From Nymphaea colorata (Eukaryota; Streptophyta; Magnoliopsida; Nymphaeales; Nymphaeaceae): a DNA stretch of 64,000 bases. The notes beneath the pieces were generated by a model, which made no database searches, was not told where the DNA came from, and was given only the letters and a program-made list of their open reading frames with translations. This document shows, piece after piece, positions 1-12,261 of this stretch. The position numbers were made by a program, and so were the translations under genes. The first letter of the stretch is position 1. Each line of letters begins with the position of its first letter. The DNA lies in assembly GCF_008831285.2 (NCBI RefSeq), contig NC_045146.1, positions 9,250,972 to 9,314,971 of the forward strand, written 5' to 3'.

Positions 1-974
1 GAGTTCACTTTTAGGGTACTGTTTGAGATTAAACTTGTCTCCTCTAGCAACTGGAGTATCTCTTGGTTTGCAATCTTTCATGCCATATTGTTGAAGCACC
101 TTATCAATGTAGATCTTTTGTGATAATCCAAGAATATCCCGAGAACGAACTCGAAATATCTGGATCCCCAATACAAAAGATGCATCACCAAGATCCTTCA
201 TGTCAAACTTTGTTGATAAAAATTTCTTAGTTTCATGCAATATACTCACATCATTACTTGCCAACAATATATCATCCACATATAAAACCAGAAAGATAAA
301 TTTACGTCCACTAAACTTTTAATATACACATTCATCAACCATATTAGTCTCAAAACCAAATGAAACTATAACTTGATGAAATTTGTAATACCACTGACGG
401 GAAGCTCGCTTTAGCCCATAGATAGATTTCTTAAGTTTGTAGACCATTTTCTTTGCATCTCCTAAAACAAAGTTTTCTTGTTGTACCATATATATCATTT
501 CATCAATGTCTCCATTTAAAAACATTGTTTTAAATTCATCTGATGCAGCTCTAAGTCAAAATGAGTCACAAATGACATTATGGTCCTGAAAGAGTTTTTC
601 GACGAAACAGGAGAGAAAGTCTCTGTATAATCAATGTCTTCCTTTTGAGTAAAGCCTTTTGCAACAAGACGTGTCTTATACCTTTCAATGTTTCTTAATG
701 AATCCCTCTTGGTTTTAAATATCAATTTACAACCAATGGGGTTCACACCTTTACGCAAGAGAACAACGTCCCATATGTCATTGTCTATAATAATGGACTT
801 TATTTCCTCATTCATGGCATCTATCCACTTATGAGATTTAGAACTCTTCATCGCTTGTTGGAAGTTAATAGGATCATCTTCCCTTAAGCTCATATCAACA
901 TCATGTTCTTGGAGATAGACAAAATCATTTGAAATTGTGCTTCTTCTATCTCTAGTGGATCTCCTCAATGGCAC
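1..974 (-). pseudogene. Copia-A reverse transcriptase (degenerate, partial)
   Basis: Minus-strand translation in two overlapping frames gives the copia RT: a leader segment with WIDAMNEEIKSI, the block YKTRLVAKGFTQKEDIDYTE at about 640-680, YKLKKSIYGLKRASRQWYYK at about 385-445, and the catalytic YVDD motif at about 262-285, followed by DMKDLGDASFVLG. A stop lies near 318 and a frameshift near 520-530. The enzyme would copy element RNA into DNA in the virus-like particle. The C-terminal part and RNase H continue to the left, beyond position 1. Confidence 0.92.
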
Positions 975-1108
975 CTCTACTTAGTTTTCTTGAGGTTGTT
1001 GAGTTTATTCTTCAGTGGTTTGAATAGGGAGGTCATCATCATTGCCTTCTTCTGAATATGTTGATGGAACAATGGTAGGAATGAAAACCTGACTATTGCT
1101 TACAACAT

Positions 1109-1890
1109 CTATATGAGTAGACTCAAGTCTCTCTTCAAAAGCAATGCTTCTAACCTCATAACCTCTCCCAAACTCAATATCCTCAAAGAAATGGGCATTT
1201 CTCGTTTCAAAGAAACACTTACTGGTTGGATTATAGAACTTATAACCCTTTGATCTTTCAGAATATCCAACAAAATAACAACTAACCGTCCTATAGTCCA
1301 GTTTCTTTTTGTTAGCCTATATGGCCTCGCTTCAGTTCGACATCCCCATACATGAAAGTGCTTCATACTAGGCATTTTGCTTGTCCATAATTTATATGGG
1401 GTTTTTGGTACTACTTTTGATGGCACTCTATTAACAATATAAGCTACAGTTTTTACTGCCTCTCCCCAGAGGGACTTCGGTAAGGTAGAATGATTTATCA
1501 TACTTCTTACCATATCCATAAGAGTCATGTTTTGTCTCTCAGCTACACCATTCATTCTGTGAGAACCCGACATTGTTTATTGAGAGACTATACTACATTC
1601 CTCTAGGTACTTAGCAAAAGGGTCTAGACGTGGTTCACCTGATCCATCAAATCTACCATAGTATTTATCACCACAGTCAGATCTTATTGCTTTAATCATT
1701 TTTCCTAATTGATTCTCAACTTTGGCTTTAAATGATTTGAAAATGTGTAAGGATTAAGACTTCATTCCTAACCATAACAAGAATAATCGTTTATGAACGT
1801 GATAAAATATTGTTGTCCATTCCAACAAGTCGTAAGGAATAGACCACAAACATCTGTATAAATCAGTTCTAAGATGTCTGAAGCTCTATT
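1109..1890 (-). pseudogene. Copia-A integrase core (degenerate)
   Basis: DDE-type integrase in pieces. The upstream part (about 1740-1890) reads like the first catalytic Asp block (FITFINDYSCYG). At about 1640-1700 comes IRSDCGDKYYG, equivalent to the usual RSDxGGEY second-Asp block. The 154-codon open piece at 1109-1573 contains NGVAERQN with the Glu region, then [20 protein letters not shown] and the HVWGC block. Stops and shifts separate the pieces, so the protein is not functional. It would insert the cDNA into the host chromosome. Confidence 0.9.
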
Positions 1891-1914
1891 TACACCTGTT
1901 TTCTTAATATTTGT

Positions 1915-2190
1915 TCATTTTCCCTTTATACATTCAATGCAAACATTAAAGTCTGCAAAATCAAGGGATTCAAGAATTCCATTTGACATAAGCCTTTTGA
2001 TCATTTGTTCAGAGATATGTCCTAAGCGTCTATGCCACAACATAGCAGAATTCTCATTGGCTAATTTTTTTTTAGTACCACTAGACGTAACATGCAAAGT
2101 TTCATGATATGAAGCAACCGTATCAAGCAAATAGAGGTTATCGCTACAAGATAAAGAACCAGTGACAATCAAATTTGAGTGCAGAAACAA
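1915..2190 (-). pseudogene. Copia-A GAG-pre-integrase domain
   Basis: The translated segment contains LWHRRLGHISEQMIKRL and ends with the CIECIKGK pair of cysteines. This is the zinc-binding H-H-C-C module that precedes the integrase core in Ty1/copia polyproteins. It lies between the protease remnant and the integrase, in the expected order. The open stretch of about 90 codons is intact, but it is cut off from its neighbours by frameshifts. Confidence 0.9.
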
Positions 2191-2336
2191 CTTAAATTTA
2201 CTTCATCCAAATGAACAATAATAACCAAATTTGTCCAGTGAGGAAATAGAAATCAAATTCCATCTAAAAGACGGTAGTACATAAGTTTCTGTCAAATTTA
2301 AATAACAACCAGTCTTTAACAATAACCGAAAATCTG

Positions 2337-2698
2337 CTATGGCTTCAACCTTCGCCATCTTTCAGCATCATTTGACGTTCGACAATCTAAGCAGGCATGC
2401 ATAAAAACATTTATGTGAGTAGTAGCACCTAAATTTACCCACCAAGTGTTTCTGGTTACTGAAGTTAAATTAACCTCAGAACAAACTAAAGTGAGAAGTG
2501 TAACTTTTCTTTCACGCCATGCGTGATACTTAGTACAATCCTTCTCCATATGACCTTCACCCTTGCAAAAGAAGTAGCCTTATTTGCGTTCCTTATGCTT
2601 CTTCTATATCTTAATTAATGAATTATCAATTGTAACTTCCTTAACAGTCTTTCCTTTATTACTATTAAAATTTGACCCATTTAACTCAGGAATAGTAC
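2337..2698 (-). pseudogene. Copia-A gag tail, zinc knuckle and protease start (broken)
   Basis: From 2698 leftward on the minus strand the frame begins with TIPELNGSNFN, the N-terminal gag motif. It then jumps to a Lys-rich spacer and the zinc knuckle YFFCKGEGHMEKDC at about 2530-2585, where the first Cys of the CCHC motif is Tyr. Further on, WWVNLGATTHI (about 2420-2460) is the aspartic protease motif, in which the usual Asp-Ser-Gly-Ala reads Asn-Leu-Gly-Ala. The missing Cys and catalytic Asp, plus two stop codons near 2580-2620, show the copy is dead. The short distance from LNGSNF to the knuckle shows that most of gag is deleted. Confidence 0.85.
2694..2698. repeat. Target site duplication, left copy (AGTAC)
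   Basis: AGTAC directly precedes the TG of the left LTR. The same five bases follow the right LTR at 12257-12261. Removing the element and one copy restores a continuous gag reading frame on the minus strand. Confidence 0.9.
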
Positions 2699-2869
2699 TG
2701 TAATTACCCCAAATTTTTTCAAAAAGAATGCCCTTTTTTATTAAAAACACAAAACCCAATTTTTGGATCTAAATTGGTCCAAAGCTACAATCCAAATCCA
2801 AATTAGATCCAAAAACCCAAGTTCAAAACCAAATCAAGCATTTGAGATCCATTTACCCTTCCTTTTAAC

Positions 2870-3410
2870 AAAAGGACCTCCTTTTAGAGAGTGATTTTGG
2901 TCTTTTTGGTAAACAAGACTCATTTGCCCCTCTTTTTTATAAAGAACTTCCTTTTAGAGGGTAATTTTGGTCTTTTTGGGTGGACAAGGCCAATTTGCCC
3001 TACATTTTGATAAAAAAAATCTCCTTTTAGAGGGTGATTTTAGTCTTTTCAGGTGGACAAGATTAATTTGTCCTTCTTTTTGACAAAAAAATCTCCTTTT
3101 AGAGGGTTATTTTATTCTTTTTGGGTGGACAAGATCAATTTGCCATTTCTTTTGAGAAAAAATCTCCTTTTAAAGGGTGATTTTAGTCTTTTTGAGTCGA
3201 CAAGACCAATTTACCATTTCTTTTGACAAAAAGTATCCTTTTAGAGGGTGATTTTAGTCTTTTTGGGTGAACAAGACCAATTTGTTCTTCTTTTGACAAA
3301 AAAACTCCTTTTAGATGGTGATTTTAGCCTTTTTGGGTGGATATGACCCATTTGCCCTTCCTTTTGACAAAAACATCTCCTTTTAAAGAATGATTTTAGT
3401 CTTTTTAGGT
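2870..3410 (+). repeat. ~60-70 bp tandem repeat array in LTR U3
   Basis: About eight imperfect units of the form CTCCTTTTAGAGGGTGATTTT, then a CTTTTTGGGTGGACAAGA block, then an AATTTGCC block. The array is upstream of the TATA box, so it is in the U3 promoter part. It recurs in the 3' LTR at about 9470-10010. Translating it gives only repetitive spurious ORFs. Confidence 0.85.
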
Positions 3411-3450
3411 AAAAAAAATTCAAATTTAAGGTTTTGGCTATAAAATCCTC

Positions 3451-3458
3451 TATAAATA
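3451..3458 (+). promoter_or_regulatory. LTR TATA box
   Basis: TATAAATA lies about 750 bp into the LTR, followed by a CT-rich stretch where transcription would start (R region). The same box is at 10052-10059 in the 3' LTR. Assignment is by motif and position only. Confidence 0.6.
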
Positions 3459-6400
3459 CTCCTCACTTCCCCCCTCTTGGGCAAGATTGGCCTTTGGGAG
3501 AAACTCTAGTGTATTCTCACTTGAAGACTTAGAGTTTCTCTTGAGCTCTCTTTCTCTCCCTCTTCATCTTTTCTCTTCTCTTCAACTTGGAGCACGCCAC
3601 AACCCTCTTGGAGGCATCATCTTGGAGCTTCACTCAAGGGGATCTTCAATCTAGGGTGTTCATTTTTCCAAAAGCTATTCTCATTAGATGTATGTAATCA
3701 ATATATCATCTCTTTCTTTCTTCATTTTCCTCTCTTCTTCATCTCTCCATGGCCAAAGAAGATAACACTCAACCTCTTTTTAGAGACAAGAGGCTATGCT
3801 CAAGTGCACCGGGAGCATGGAAAGATGAGATAATCTTTTATTTCATGATTGAATCATGTTTTCCCTTTTATTGAATGTAGCATTGTCGTGTTTTCTTCAT
3901 TTTCTTCTCATCTTTATCTCCCCATGGCCAAAGGAGATAACACTCAATCTCTTCTTAAAGACAAGAGACTATGCTCAAGTGCACTGGGAGCATGGAAAGA
4001 TGAGATGATCATTTATTTCAGAGTTATATTATGCTCTCCTTCCTAGTTGAATCTTTCTCTCTCTCTCTCTCTCTTTCCTCCCTTGAAAATTGTCCATGTA
4101 TCACCCATGCATAGTTGTTTTGTTTTTCGTCTATATGTGAATGTATGGTGGGAATGAAAGTGTGGTTTAGGGATTCTTTATCTTCATATTGATTTTTGAG
4201 GTTAGGACTTCTCCAACCCGGGGAAACCCTCACGAATATGTACATGTTAATATGCATTTGCATGACATTTCGCGTTAGTTTCCTTTTAATCATCCCATTA
4301 AGAACTCTAATGAACATCTTATTGTATGATTTGTTTTCTTTCATACCCAATAGTGGAAGAAATATATCTCTTGTGGCAAACCAAATCATAACATTCTATG
4401 TTTTTATATAAATCATATTTTCCAAAACATTTTCAAAAGAAATCTCTCTAATGCGGTCTCAGAGACTTAGCTTAGGCTCTTGCATGAGTCCAAGCTCCCT
4501 TCCGGCCTATATCAAAATTTGAAGTCGGCTATTTTCAAATCATTCCTTGATTTTCATATTCATGAAAACGTATGCATATATACATGTCATATACATATGC
4601 ATGCACATGAATATCTTTCTTTGTTGTTTCTCTTTCTATGATTTAACATACTTTTATAAACTCTTGTATACGTATATATAAATATATATATATATATATA
4701 TGTACGTGTATTCCATTTTAAAATCTCTCTTTCTCTTTCTAAAATGATATTCTCTTCTCTACTTGATATAAACATCATTTTCATAAGCTTTCATATATGT
4801 ATACAAATACATATCTTTCTTTTTCAAAACATGTGATTTTATGATTTTCAAGATATTTTTCTTTATCTATATCCCTCTTTGGATCTTAGTCCTTCATCTT
4901 TTTCATTCTTCCAATATCTTACCATTTAATATTTTAATTTTTCATTCACCGACTTCATTAAGACCACAACTCAAGTAATGACCCAATATTGGATTCATGC
5001 TTGATGGTCTACAATCCCAATCCATTTTCAAAAACTTTTCTTTCCTATATATGATAACTATAAAAATAAAAATCTTAGATGTATGTTATGGTAGGAATGC
5101 CTTAGATGAATATTGTGTTAGGAATGAGTCATTTTTCTTTCATTCATCTTAGGATTGATGCATCCATGCATTCACTTCCACTCAATATCATAAATGAGCA
5201 CAAACACATCTCTAAAAGAATTTAGGGAAGATGAGATGAAGCTCTAACTAAGTTGTAACCGAATGAGAGAAAAATCTCAAGCCTACTTAAAGTCTTAAGA
5301 GAACACTAAAATGATTTCAAAGTGATTCTCAAGCTTTTCAAATGATATTTAAAAGATTTCTCAACTCTAGTTTTCATCAAAATGTTTCACATTTTCAAGC
5401 AATTGTTCAAGAACCTTTTCAAAAGTTTGAAACTTCAAACTTCCAATATTTTTTTACACCGCATATAGAAAAGATGTTTAAGCCAAAATGAAATACTTCA
5501 ATAATAAACATAGCCCTTGGATTGATTACCCCCGGTAAAGGCGCTGTGAACGGTTGATCCTCGTACCGACGGGCGAGTCCCTTTCTCTTTTACTTTCAAA
5601 TAAAAATCTCATTTTTCTAGAGCACTCCAAAATCAACCAAAAATTTTGGGGATGCAAACAAATGGCGATCGTGATGGGACCCGTCATCGTTTGGCTATGA
5701 TTATAATTGATGCATTTTTACTAACTTGAACATCCCACATATTGTCAATGATAAAGCATGTCCCCTATTTTGACATTGACCCCATTGGCACTTCATTGCA
5801 TTGCTTAGTGATTGTGTTTGCTTTCTTGCATATCAGACTAATTGAGGAGGATCAATCATGTACACCTAGATCTAGTATCAAATAGAACCCTCCTTAATTT
5901 AAGAGTTGTTTGAAGATAATGTTTGTTCTTCTTCTTATTTTAATCATCATCTTAGGCAACATTGCATTACAGACAACTCATTTTACATGATTTCTCATAT
6001 TTTAAAATTTCTCATACCTATTTTGTCCCGGTCATCATGTTATCGGGCTTAGTCTTAGGCGGTAGCACAAGACTAAGCTTTACAACTAGACCACACCTTG
6101 GGCGGTAAAACCCCCTCGTTAGTACCATAAGTGGTAATTTGTGGTATATCGACGAGTGTCCAAGAAGAAGTTGATAAACCTTACCATTAGTTGCCAAATG
6201 AAGAAGTCTATGCTCGTACTAAGCCTCTTGGCTAAAGTATATTGGCATATCTTATATGAAATAATTATACTCAATCAAACCCAATTCAATTTTGGTCCTA
6301 TGCTCCTTTTCCAAATAAATGCATGATAAATGTGACTTTAAAAAATGTTGGATGTTTATCATTATATGATGATTGCATGTTTGTTTTTCGTACAATCTTT

Positions 6401-6569
6401 GATCAATTGAATAATTTTACATTCCATTTTCTTATTTAAATCAATGTCTTCTTCGATCATCTCTATATAATCTTCAACATGATCACACCATAAGCTCATG
6501 CCTTAACCCTACTACCTAAATGACATTGATTTTTCAAATATTGTCATCCGTTTTTTTGAATCACTTTAA

Positions 6570-7900
6570 GATCTACATTTTCAATCTCTCATCTATTCAT
6601 TTGTCCAACTTCATATTTTTAAACATGATAGCCAGTTATTGGCTTAATTACGAACTTTGCTTGACTTAGGTCATGCATTTTTTTGCTCTCATTTTAGTCA
6701 AATATTTTTTAAGTTTCAATACCTATGATGTGTCTTTCCTCACATTTTACTATTTTCATAATTTCATTGGATCATCAATTATTCCTTGGCAAGTCTATTT
6801 CTCTAGAGTTGCTTCAAAATCTACATTTTATTATACATTGTCAATCCCTTATTTATTTGTCCGACCTCATATTCTTGAACATGATGGCCACCTATTAGCC
6901 CAATTATCAACTCACTTGACTCAAGTCATGCATTATTTTTTTTCCTCATTCATATACAGCCAAATAACTTTCTAGCTTCAATACACATAGTGTGTCTTTC
7001 TTTCCATGGGTCATCAATTATTCTTTGACAAGTCCATCTTTTTGAATTGCTTTAAAATGTATATTTCATCATACTTTGTTAATCTCTCATTTATTTGTCT
7101 TACCTCATGTTTTCTAACTCAATTACCAACTTTGGTTGGCTTAGGTCATACATTCTTTTCCTTATCCTTAATACTCATAGGATGTATTTCTTTGTATTTT
7201 ACTACTTCTATAAGTTGGGACATCGATTGCTCCTTGTCAATCCATTAGTTATTTGTCTGGAATTACATTCTTGAACGTGACTCTGCTTGACAATTTTCTA
7301 GCTTCAACACCCATAGTATATCTTTCTTCCTATTTTATTACTTTCAAGATTTCATTGGGCTATTATTTTATTCCAAATTGAATGTCAATCTTTGCCTTAC
7401 TCGATTATACTCTATTTTCAATCATTAGACATGCATGAATCAAACATCATCTATTGATAGATTGCTCGTAATTCTCTTTATCTTCCTATGTTATCAACTT
7501 GATATCTTTATATGAGAATCACTATTTACCAAGCATATTTCTACAATAAATTTCTTTCATACAAGCTTTGTCCCAATTGCGTGTCAAAATTCAGACATGT
7601 GATATTACCTTTCACTCTCACATAGAATTTTTCTTTATATAATTTTGTCTATTCATTCTATTGAGGCAACTTCCATAAGTATCTCCGCCTCAATCTCAGT
7701 CCGTGATCAACATGTGCTTGACTCGGGCCATACATTCTTTGTTTCCACACTTATATTTAGCCCAATAATTTTTTTTGGCTTCAAAACATATGGTGTGCCT
7801 TTCTACCATTTTTCTACTTCCATGATTTTATTAGGTCATCATTTATTTCAAGATTTTTGCTAATGCTCTGATTACATTCTATTTTCATTCATCAGACATT
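6570..7900 (+). repeat. Degenerate ~220-290 bp tandem units
   Basis: Each unit follows the same order: a fragment like CTCATTTATTTGTC, then TCATATTCTTGAACATGA, then a CAATTATCAACT-like piece, CTTGACT(C/T)A(A/G)GTCAT, then TGTGTCTTTC and CATCAATTATTC. Three to four units are visible, much diverged. They may be old internal amplifications of the element body. Confidence 0.65.
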
Positions 7901-8824
7901 TGATTTTTGACTTATTCATTCACCCCGTTGAATCTATATCTTCCTGAGTCAAAAATCATATATTTATACTATACTCAAGATTTAATTCTTTCGAAATTGA
8001 GATGTTCCATTTTCCTATATTATCAACTTGATATCTCGCTATGAGAATGATCATCTACCGATCATATTCTTATAACAAATTTCTCTCCTACAAGCTTTGT
8101 CTTAATTTCTTCACCTCAGAGACAAAACACAAATTCTTGCATACCAAAGTTCATATATATGTCATTACCTTGCACCCTCATTTCCCCGTTAAGGGAACAT
8201 ATACCTCATTTTTATAATTTTGCTCATACCTTATTTGATTGAGGCAATTTTCATTACTTTCTTCGCCTCAGTCTCAATCCAAGACAACAACCTTTTATCT
8301 TCTAACCAGCAATCTATTTTGAATAAGATCCTATCAATCATGGCAATTGCTAATACCACGACATTTTTTAATATTTCAAGGATATTTCTAAATATCTTTT
8401 GCGACAAATATTTTTCATGAACAATTATCATTGTCCATAGAAAAAAGGATAATATCCCAATCAAATCAACCAGCTGTTAAGGTAAAGATTTGATCAAGCG
8501 CAATCAGGCCGCTAGGCTCGAAGCTTTCTAAAAGCTAGCTCAACCATGTCACTAGACAAGGGATCTTTATGGAGTAAGCGCAACTTAGCCGTTTGGCTAA
8601 GGGTTTTTTCAAAGCAAGCTCAACCCAAACGCTAGTTTGAGGAATTTTAACAAGTTCAAAATCCAACCTTGGGTGAAAACAAAAATTTCACCAAAAGGCA
8701 CTCGAGGTGATAGGAAATTTTCTTGTCACAACCAATGAAGGAACAATAGGGTCTCAGCCATTGCTTCAACAAAGGTGTTCGAGGTGATGAAGGTTATTTC
8801 TTAGCATTGCCACTTGTTTTTGAG

Positions 8825-9210
8825 CAACCCATTCAGGAAAGGGGTAAAACCTGAAACTATAGACCAAAGAGCAACCCACGCAGGCAAGGGGTTAAACCTG
8901 CAATGCAAGCTAAAGAAACCCACGCAGGTAAAGGGGTTAAACCTGCACTGCAAGCCAAAGCAACCCACGCAGGTAGAGGGGTTAAACATGCACTACAAGT
9001 CAACACAGCCCACACAGGTAAGCGGTTGGACCTGCAAGCTAAAGCAATGCACACAGGTAAGGGGTTAAACTTGCAATGCGAGCCAAGGCAACCCATTTCA
9101 GGGGGGTTAAACCTGAATTCAATATTGGCAAACTCATGCAGGCAAGGGGTTAAATTTGCAATATAAGCTCAAACAACCCATTTAGGTAAGGGGTTAACCC
9201 TGAAACATCT
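8825..9210 (+). repeat. ~44 bp minisatellite near the 3' end of the LARD interior
   Basis: Eight to nine imperfect copies of CAACCCACGCAGGTAAGGGG followed by TTAAACCTGCAATGCAAGCC. Unit starts fall near 8873, 8916, 8961 and 9005, so the period is about 44-45 bp. Spurious overlapping ORFs exist on both strands because the unit is GC-richer and lacks stops. This is not a CRISPR: adjacent units differ throughout and have no unique spacers. Confidence 0.88.
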
Positions 9211-9299
9211 CTCCAAAAATGTTTTGTTTGAAAAATTTGTGGTGCTTATCTTTGTCACTAAGCACGGTTAGCACCAGCTCAGTAACAAAGAGGGGCATC

Positions 9300-12256
9300 T
9301 TTAATCACCCCAAATTTTTTCAAAAAGAATGCCCTCTTTTATTAAAAACACAAAACCCAATTTTTGGATCTAAATTGGTCCAAAGCCACAATCCAAATCC
9401 AAATTAGATCCAAAAACCCAAGTTCAAAACCAAATCATGCATTTGAGATCCATTTACCCTTCCTTTTAACAAAAAGACCTCTTTTTAGAGGGTGATTTTG
9501 GTCTTTTTGGTAAACAAGACTCATTTGCCCCTCTTTTTTATAAAGAACTTCCTTTTAGAGGGTAATTTTGGTCTTTTTGGGTGGACAAGACCAATTTGCC
9601 CTTCATTTTGATAAAAAAAATCTCCTTTTAGAGGGTGATTTTAGTCTTTTCAGGTGGACAAGATTAATTTGTCCTTCCTTTTGACAAAAAAACCTCCTTT
9701 TAGAGGGTGATTTTATTCTTTTTGGGTGGACAAGATCAATTTGCCATTTCTTTTGAGAAAAAATCTCCTTTTAGAGGGTGATTTTAGTCTTTTTGAGTCG
9801 ACAAGACCAATTTGCCATTTCTTTTGACAAAAAGTATCCTTTTAGAGGGTGATTTTAGTCTTTTTGGGTGAACAAGACCAATTTGTTCTTCTTTTGACAA
9901 AAAAACTCCTTTTAGATGGTGATTTTAGCCTTTTTGGGTGGATATGACCCATTTGCCTTTCCTTTTGACAAAAAAATCTCCTTTTAAAGAATGATTTTAG
10001 TCTTTTTAGGTAAAAAAAATTCAAATTTAAGGTTTTGGCTATAAAATCCTCTATAAATACTCCTCACTTCCCCCCTCTTGGGCAAGATTGGCCTTTGGGA
10101 GAAACTATAGCGTATTCTCACTTGAAGACTTAGAGTTTCTCTTGAGCTCTCTTTCTCTCCCTCTTCATCTTTTCTCTTCTCTTCAACTTGGAGCACGCCA
10201 CAACCCTCTTGGAGGCATCATCTTGGAGCTTCACTCAAGGGGATCTTCAATCTAGGGTGTTCATTTTTCCAAAAGCTATTCTCATTAGAGGTATGTAATC
10301 AATATCTCATCTCTTTCTTTCTTCATTTTCCTCTCTTCTTCATCTCTCCATGGCCAAAGAAGATAACACTCAACCTCTTTTTAGAGACAAGAGTCTATGC
10401 TCAAGTGCACCGGGAGCATGGAAAGGTGAGATAATCTTTCATTTCATGATTGAATCATGTTTTCCCTTTTATTGAATGTAGCATTGTCTTGTTTTCTTCA
10501 TTTTCTTCTCATCTTTATCTCCCCATGGCCAAAGGAGATAGCACTCAATCTCTTCTTAAAGACAAGAGACTATGCTCAAGTGCACTGGGAGCATGGAAAG
10601 ATGAGATGATCATTTATTTCAGAGTTATATTATGCTCTCCTTCCTAGTTGAATCTTTCTCTCTCTCTCTCTCTCTTTCCTCCCTTGAAAATTGTCCATGT
10701 ATCACCCATGCATAGTTGTTTTGTTTTTCGTCTATATGTGAATGTATGGTGGGAATGAGAGTGTGGTTTAGGGATTCTTTATCTTCATATTGATTTTTGA
10801 GGTTAGGACTTCTCCAACCCGGGGAAACCCTCACGAATATGTACATGTTAATATGCATTTGCATGACATTGCGCGTTAGTTTCCTTTTAATCATCCCATT
10901 AAGAACTCTAATGAACATCTTATTGTATGATTTGTTTTCTTTCATACCCAATAGTGGAAGAAATATATCTCTTGTGGCAAACCAAATCATAACATTCTAT
11001 ATTTTTATATAAATCATATTTTCCAAAACATTTTCAAAAGAAATCTCTCTAATGCGGCCTCGGAGACTTAGCTTAGGCTCTTGCATGAGTCCAAGCTCCC
11101 TTCCGGCCTATATCAAAATTTGAAGTCGGCTATTTTCAAATCATTCCTTGATTTTCATATTCATGAAAACGTATGCGTATATACATGTTATATACGTATG
11201 CATGCACATGAATATCTTTCTTTGTTGTTTCTCTTTCTATGATTTAACATACTTTTATAAACTCTTGTATACGTATATATAAATATATATATATATGTAC
11301 GTGTATTCCATTTTAAAATCTCTCTTTCTCTTTCTAAAATGATATTCTCTTCTCTACTTGATATAAACATCATTTTCATATGCTTTCATATATGTATACA
11401 AATACATATCTTTCTTTTTCAAAACATGTGATTTTATGATTTTCAAGATATTTTTCTTTATCTATATCCCTCTTTGGATCTTAATCCTTCATCTTTTTCA
11501 TTCTTCCAATATCTTACCATTTAATATTTTCATTTTTCATTCACCGACTTCATTAAGACCACAACTCAAGTAATGACCCAATATTGGATTCATGCTTGAT
11601 GGTCTACAAGCCCAATCCATTTTCAAAAACTTTTCTTTCCTATATATGATAACTATAAAAACAAAAATCTTAGACTGTATGTTATGGTAGGAATGGCTTA
11701 GATGAATATTGTGGTAGTTATGAGTCATTTTTCTTTTATTCATCTTAGGATTGATGTATCCATGCATTCACTTCCACTCAATATCATAAATGAGCACAAA
11801 CACATCTCTAAAAGAATTTAAGGAAGATGAGATGAAGCTCTAACTAAGTTGTAACCGAATTAGAGCAAAATCTCAAGCCTACTTAAAGTCTTAAGAGAAC
11901 ACTAAAATGATTTCAAAGTGATTCTCAAGCTTTTCAAATGATATTTAAAAGATTTCTCAACTCTAGTTTTCATCAAAATGTTTCACATTTTCAAGCAATT
12001 GTTCAAGAACCTTTTCAAAAGTTTGAAACATCAAACTTTCAATATTCTTCTACACTGCATATAGAAAAGATGTTTAAGCTAAAATTAAATGCGTTAATAA
12101 TAAACATAGTCCTTGGATTGATTACCCCCGGTAAAGGCACTGGGAACGGTTGATCCTCGTACCGACGGGTGAGTCCCTTTCTCTTTTATTTTCAAATAAA
12201 AATCTCATTTTTCTGGAGCACTTCAAAACCAACCAAAAATTTTAGGGATGCAAAAA
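9300..12256 (+). repeat. 3' LTR of the LARD-like element
   Basis: Aligned base for base with 2699-5660. The terminal TG is TT here (9300-9301), so this end has mutated since insertion. Tandem units recur at about 9470-10010, the TATA box at 10052-10059, and the CCATGGCCAAAG duplication at about 10350 and 10525. It ends GATGCAAAAA at 12256, directly before the right TSD. Confidence 0.93.
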
Positions 12257-12261
12257 AGTAC
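12257..12261. repeat. Target site duplication, right copy (AGTAC)
   Basis: AGTAC follows the last base of the 3' LTR and matches 2694-2698 exactly. Confidence 0.9.

Larger units (their letters stand above)
2699..5660 (+). repeat. 5' LTR of the LARD-like element
   Basis: It starts TGTAATTACCCC and ends near GATGCAAACA. The ends CACCCCAAATTTT and AAAATTTTGGGG form an inverted pair just inside the termini. Inside are tandem ~60-70 bp units with the core CTTTTAGAGGGTGATTTT (about 2870-3410), a TATA box (TATAAATA at 3451), CT-rich sequence after it, and a ~175 bp internal duplication around CCATGGCCAAAG (3715-3860 and 3880-4030). It is highly similar to the 3' LTR along its whole length, with scattered substitutions and a short difference in a TA run near 4685. 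Confidence 0.93.
5661..9299 (+). mobile_element. Internal domain of the LARD-like element: PBS, non-coding body, tandem repeats, PPT
   Basis: The PBS begins TGGCGATCG at 5663, two bases after the LTR; plant gypsy elements often use a TGGCGCC-type PBS, so the match is partial. No gag, protease, RT or integrase motif was seen in any frame. Degenerate ~220-290 bp repeats occur at about 6570-7900, marked by recurring CTTGACTTAGGTCATGCATT-like lines near 6659, 6914, 7134 and 7718. A ~44 bp minisatellite occupies 8825-9210. The purine tract ACAAAGAGGGGC lies at 9285-9296, just before the 3' LTR. Confidence 0.85.
2699..12256 (+). mobile_element. Large non-autonomous LTR retrotransposon (LARD-like), 9558 bp, complete
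   Basis: Two direct LTRs of 2962 bp (2699-5660) and 2957 bp (9300-12256) flank a 3.64 kb internal region with no gag or pol coding. A TGGCG-type primer binding site starts at 5663, a purine-rich tract ends just before 9300, and the 5-bp TSD is AGTAC. Long non-coding LTRs with a ~3.5 kb non-coding interior match the LARD description of plant Ty3/gypsy derivatives. The plus orientation follows from the PBS, PPT and LTR TATA box. It is inserted in Copia-A gag and is therefore younger than that element. It must have used proteins from another element. Confidence 0.93.

Noticed and set aside
4024-4411. Pair of overlapping 71- and 121-codon ORFs in the LTR, repeated at 10625-11012
   Set aside because: Present in both LTRs because the LTRs are copies; low-complexity Glu/Arg end from a CT run, no known domain.
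8801-9166. Overlapping Gln/Cys-rich ORFs on both strands
   Set aside because: They follow the 44-bp minisatellite inside the LARD-like element.
8825-9210. CRISPR-like array
   Set aside because: Units are contiguous and diverged with no unique spacers, and the host is a plant.
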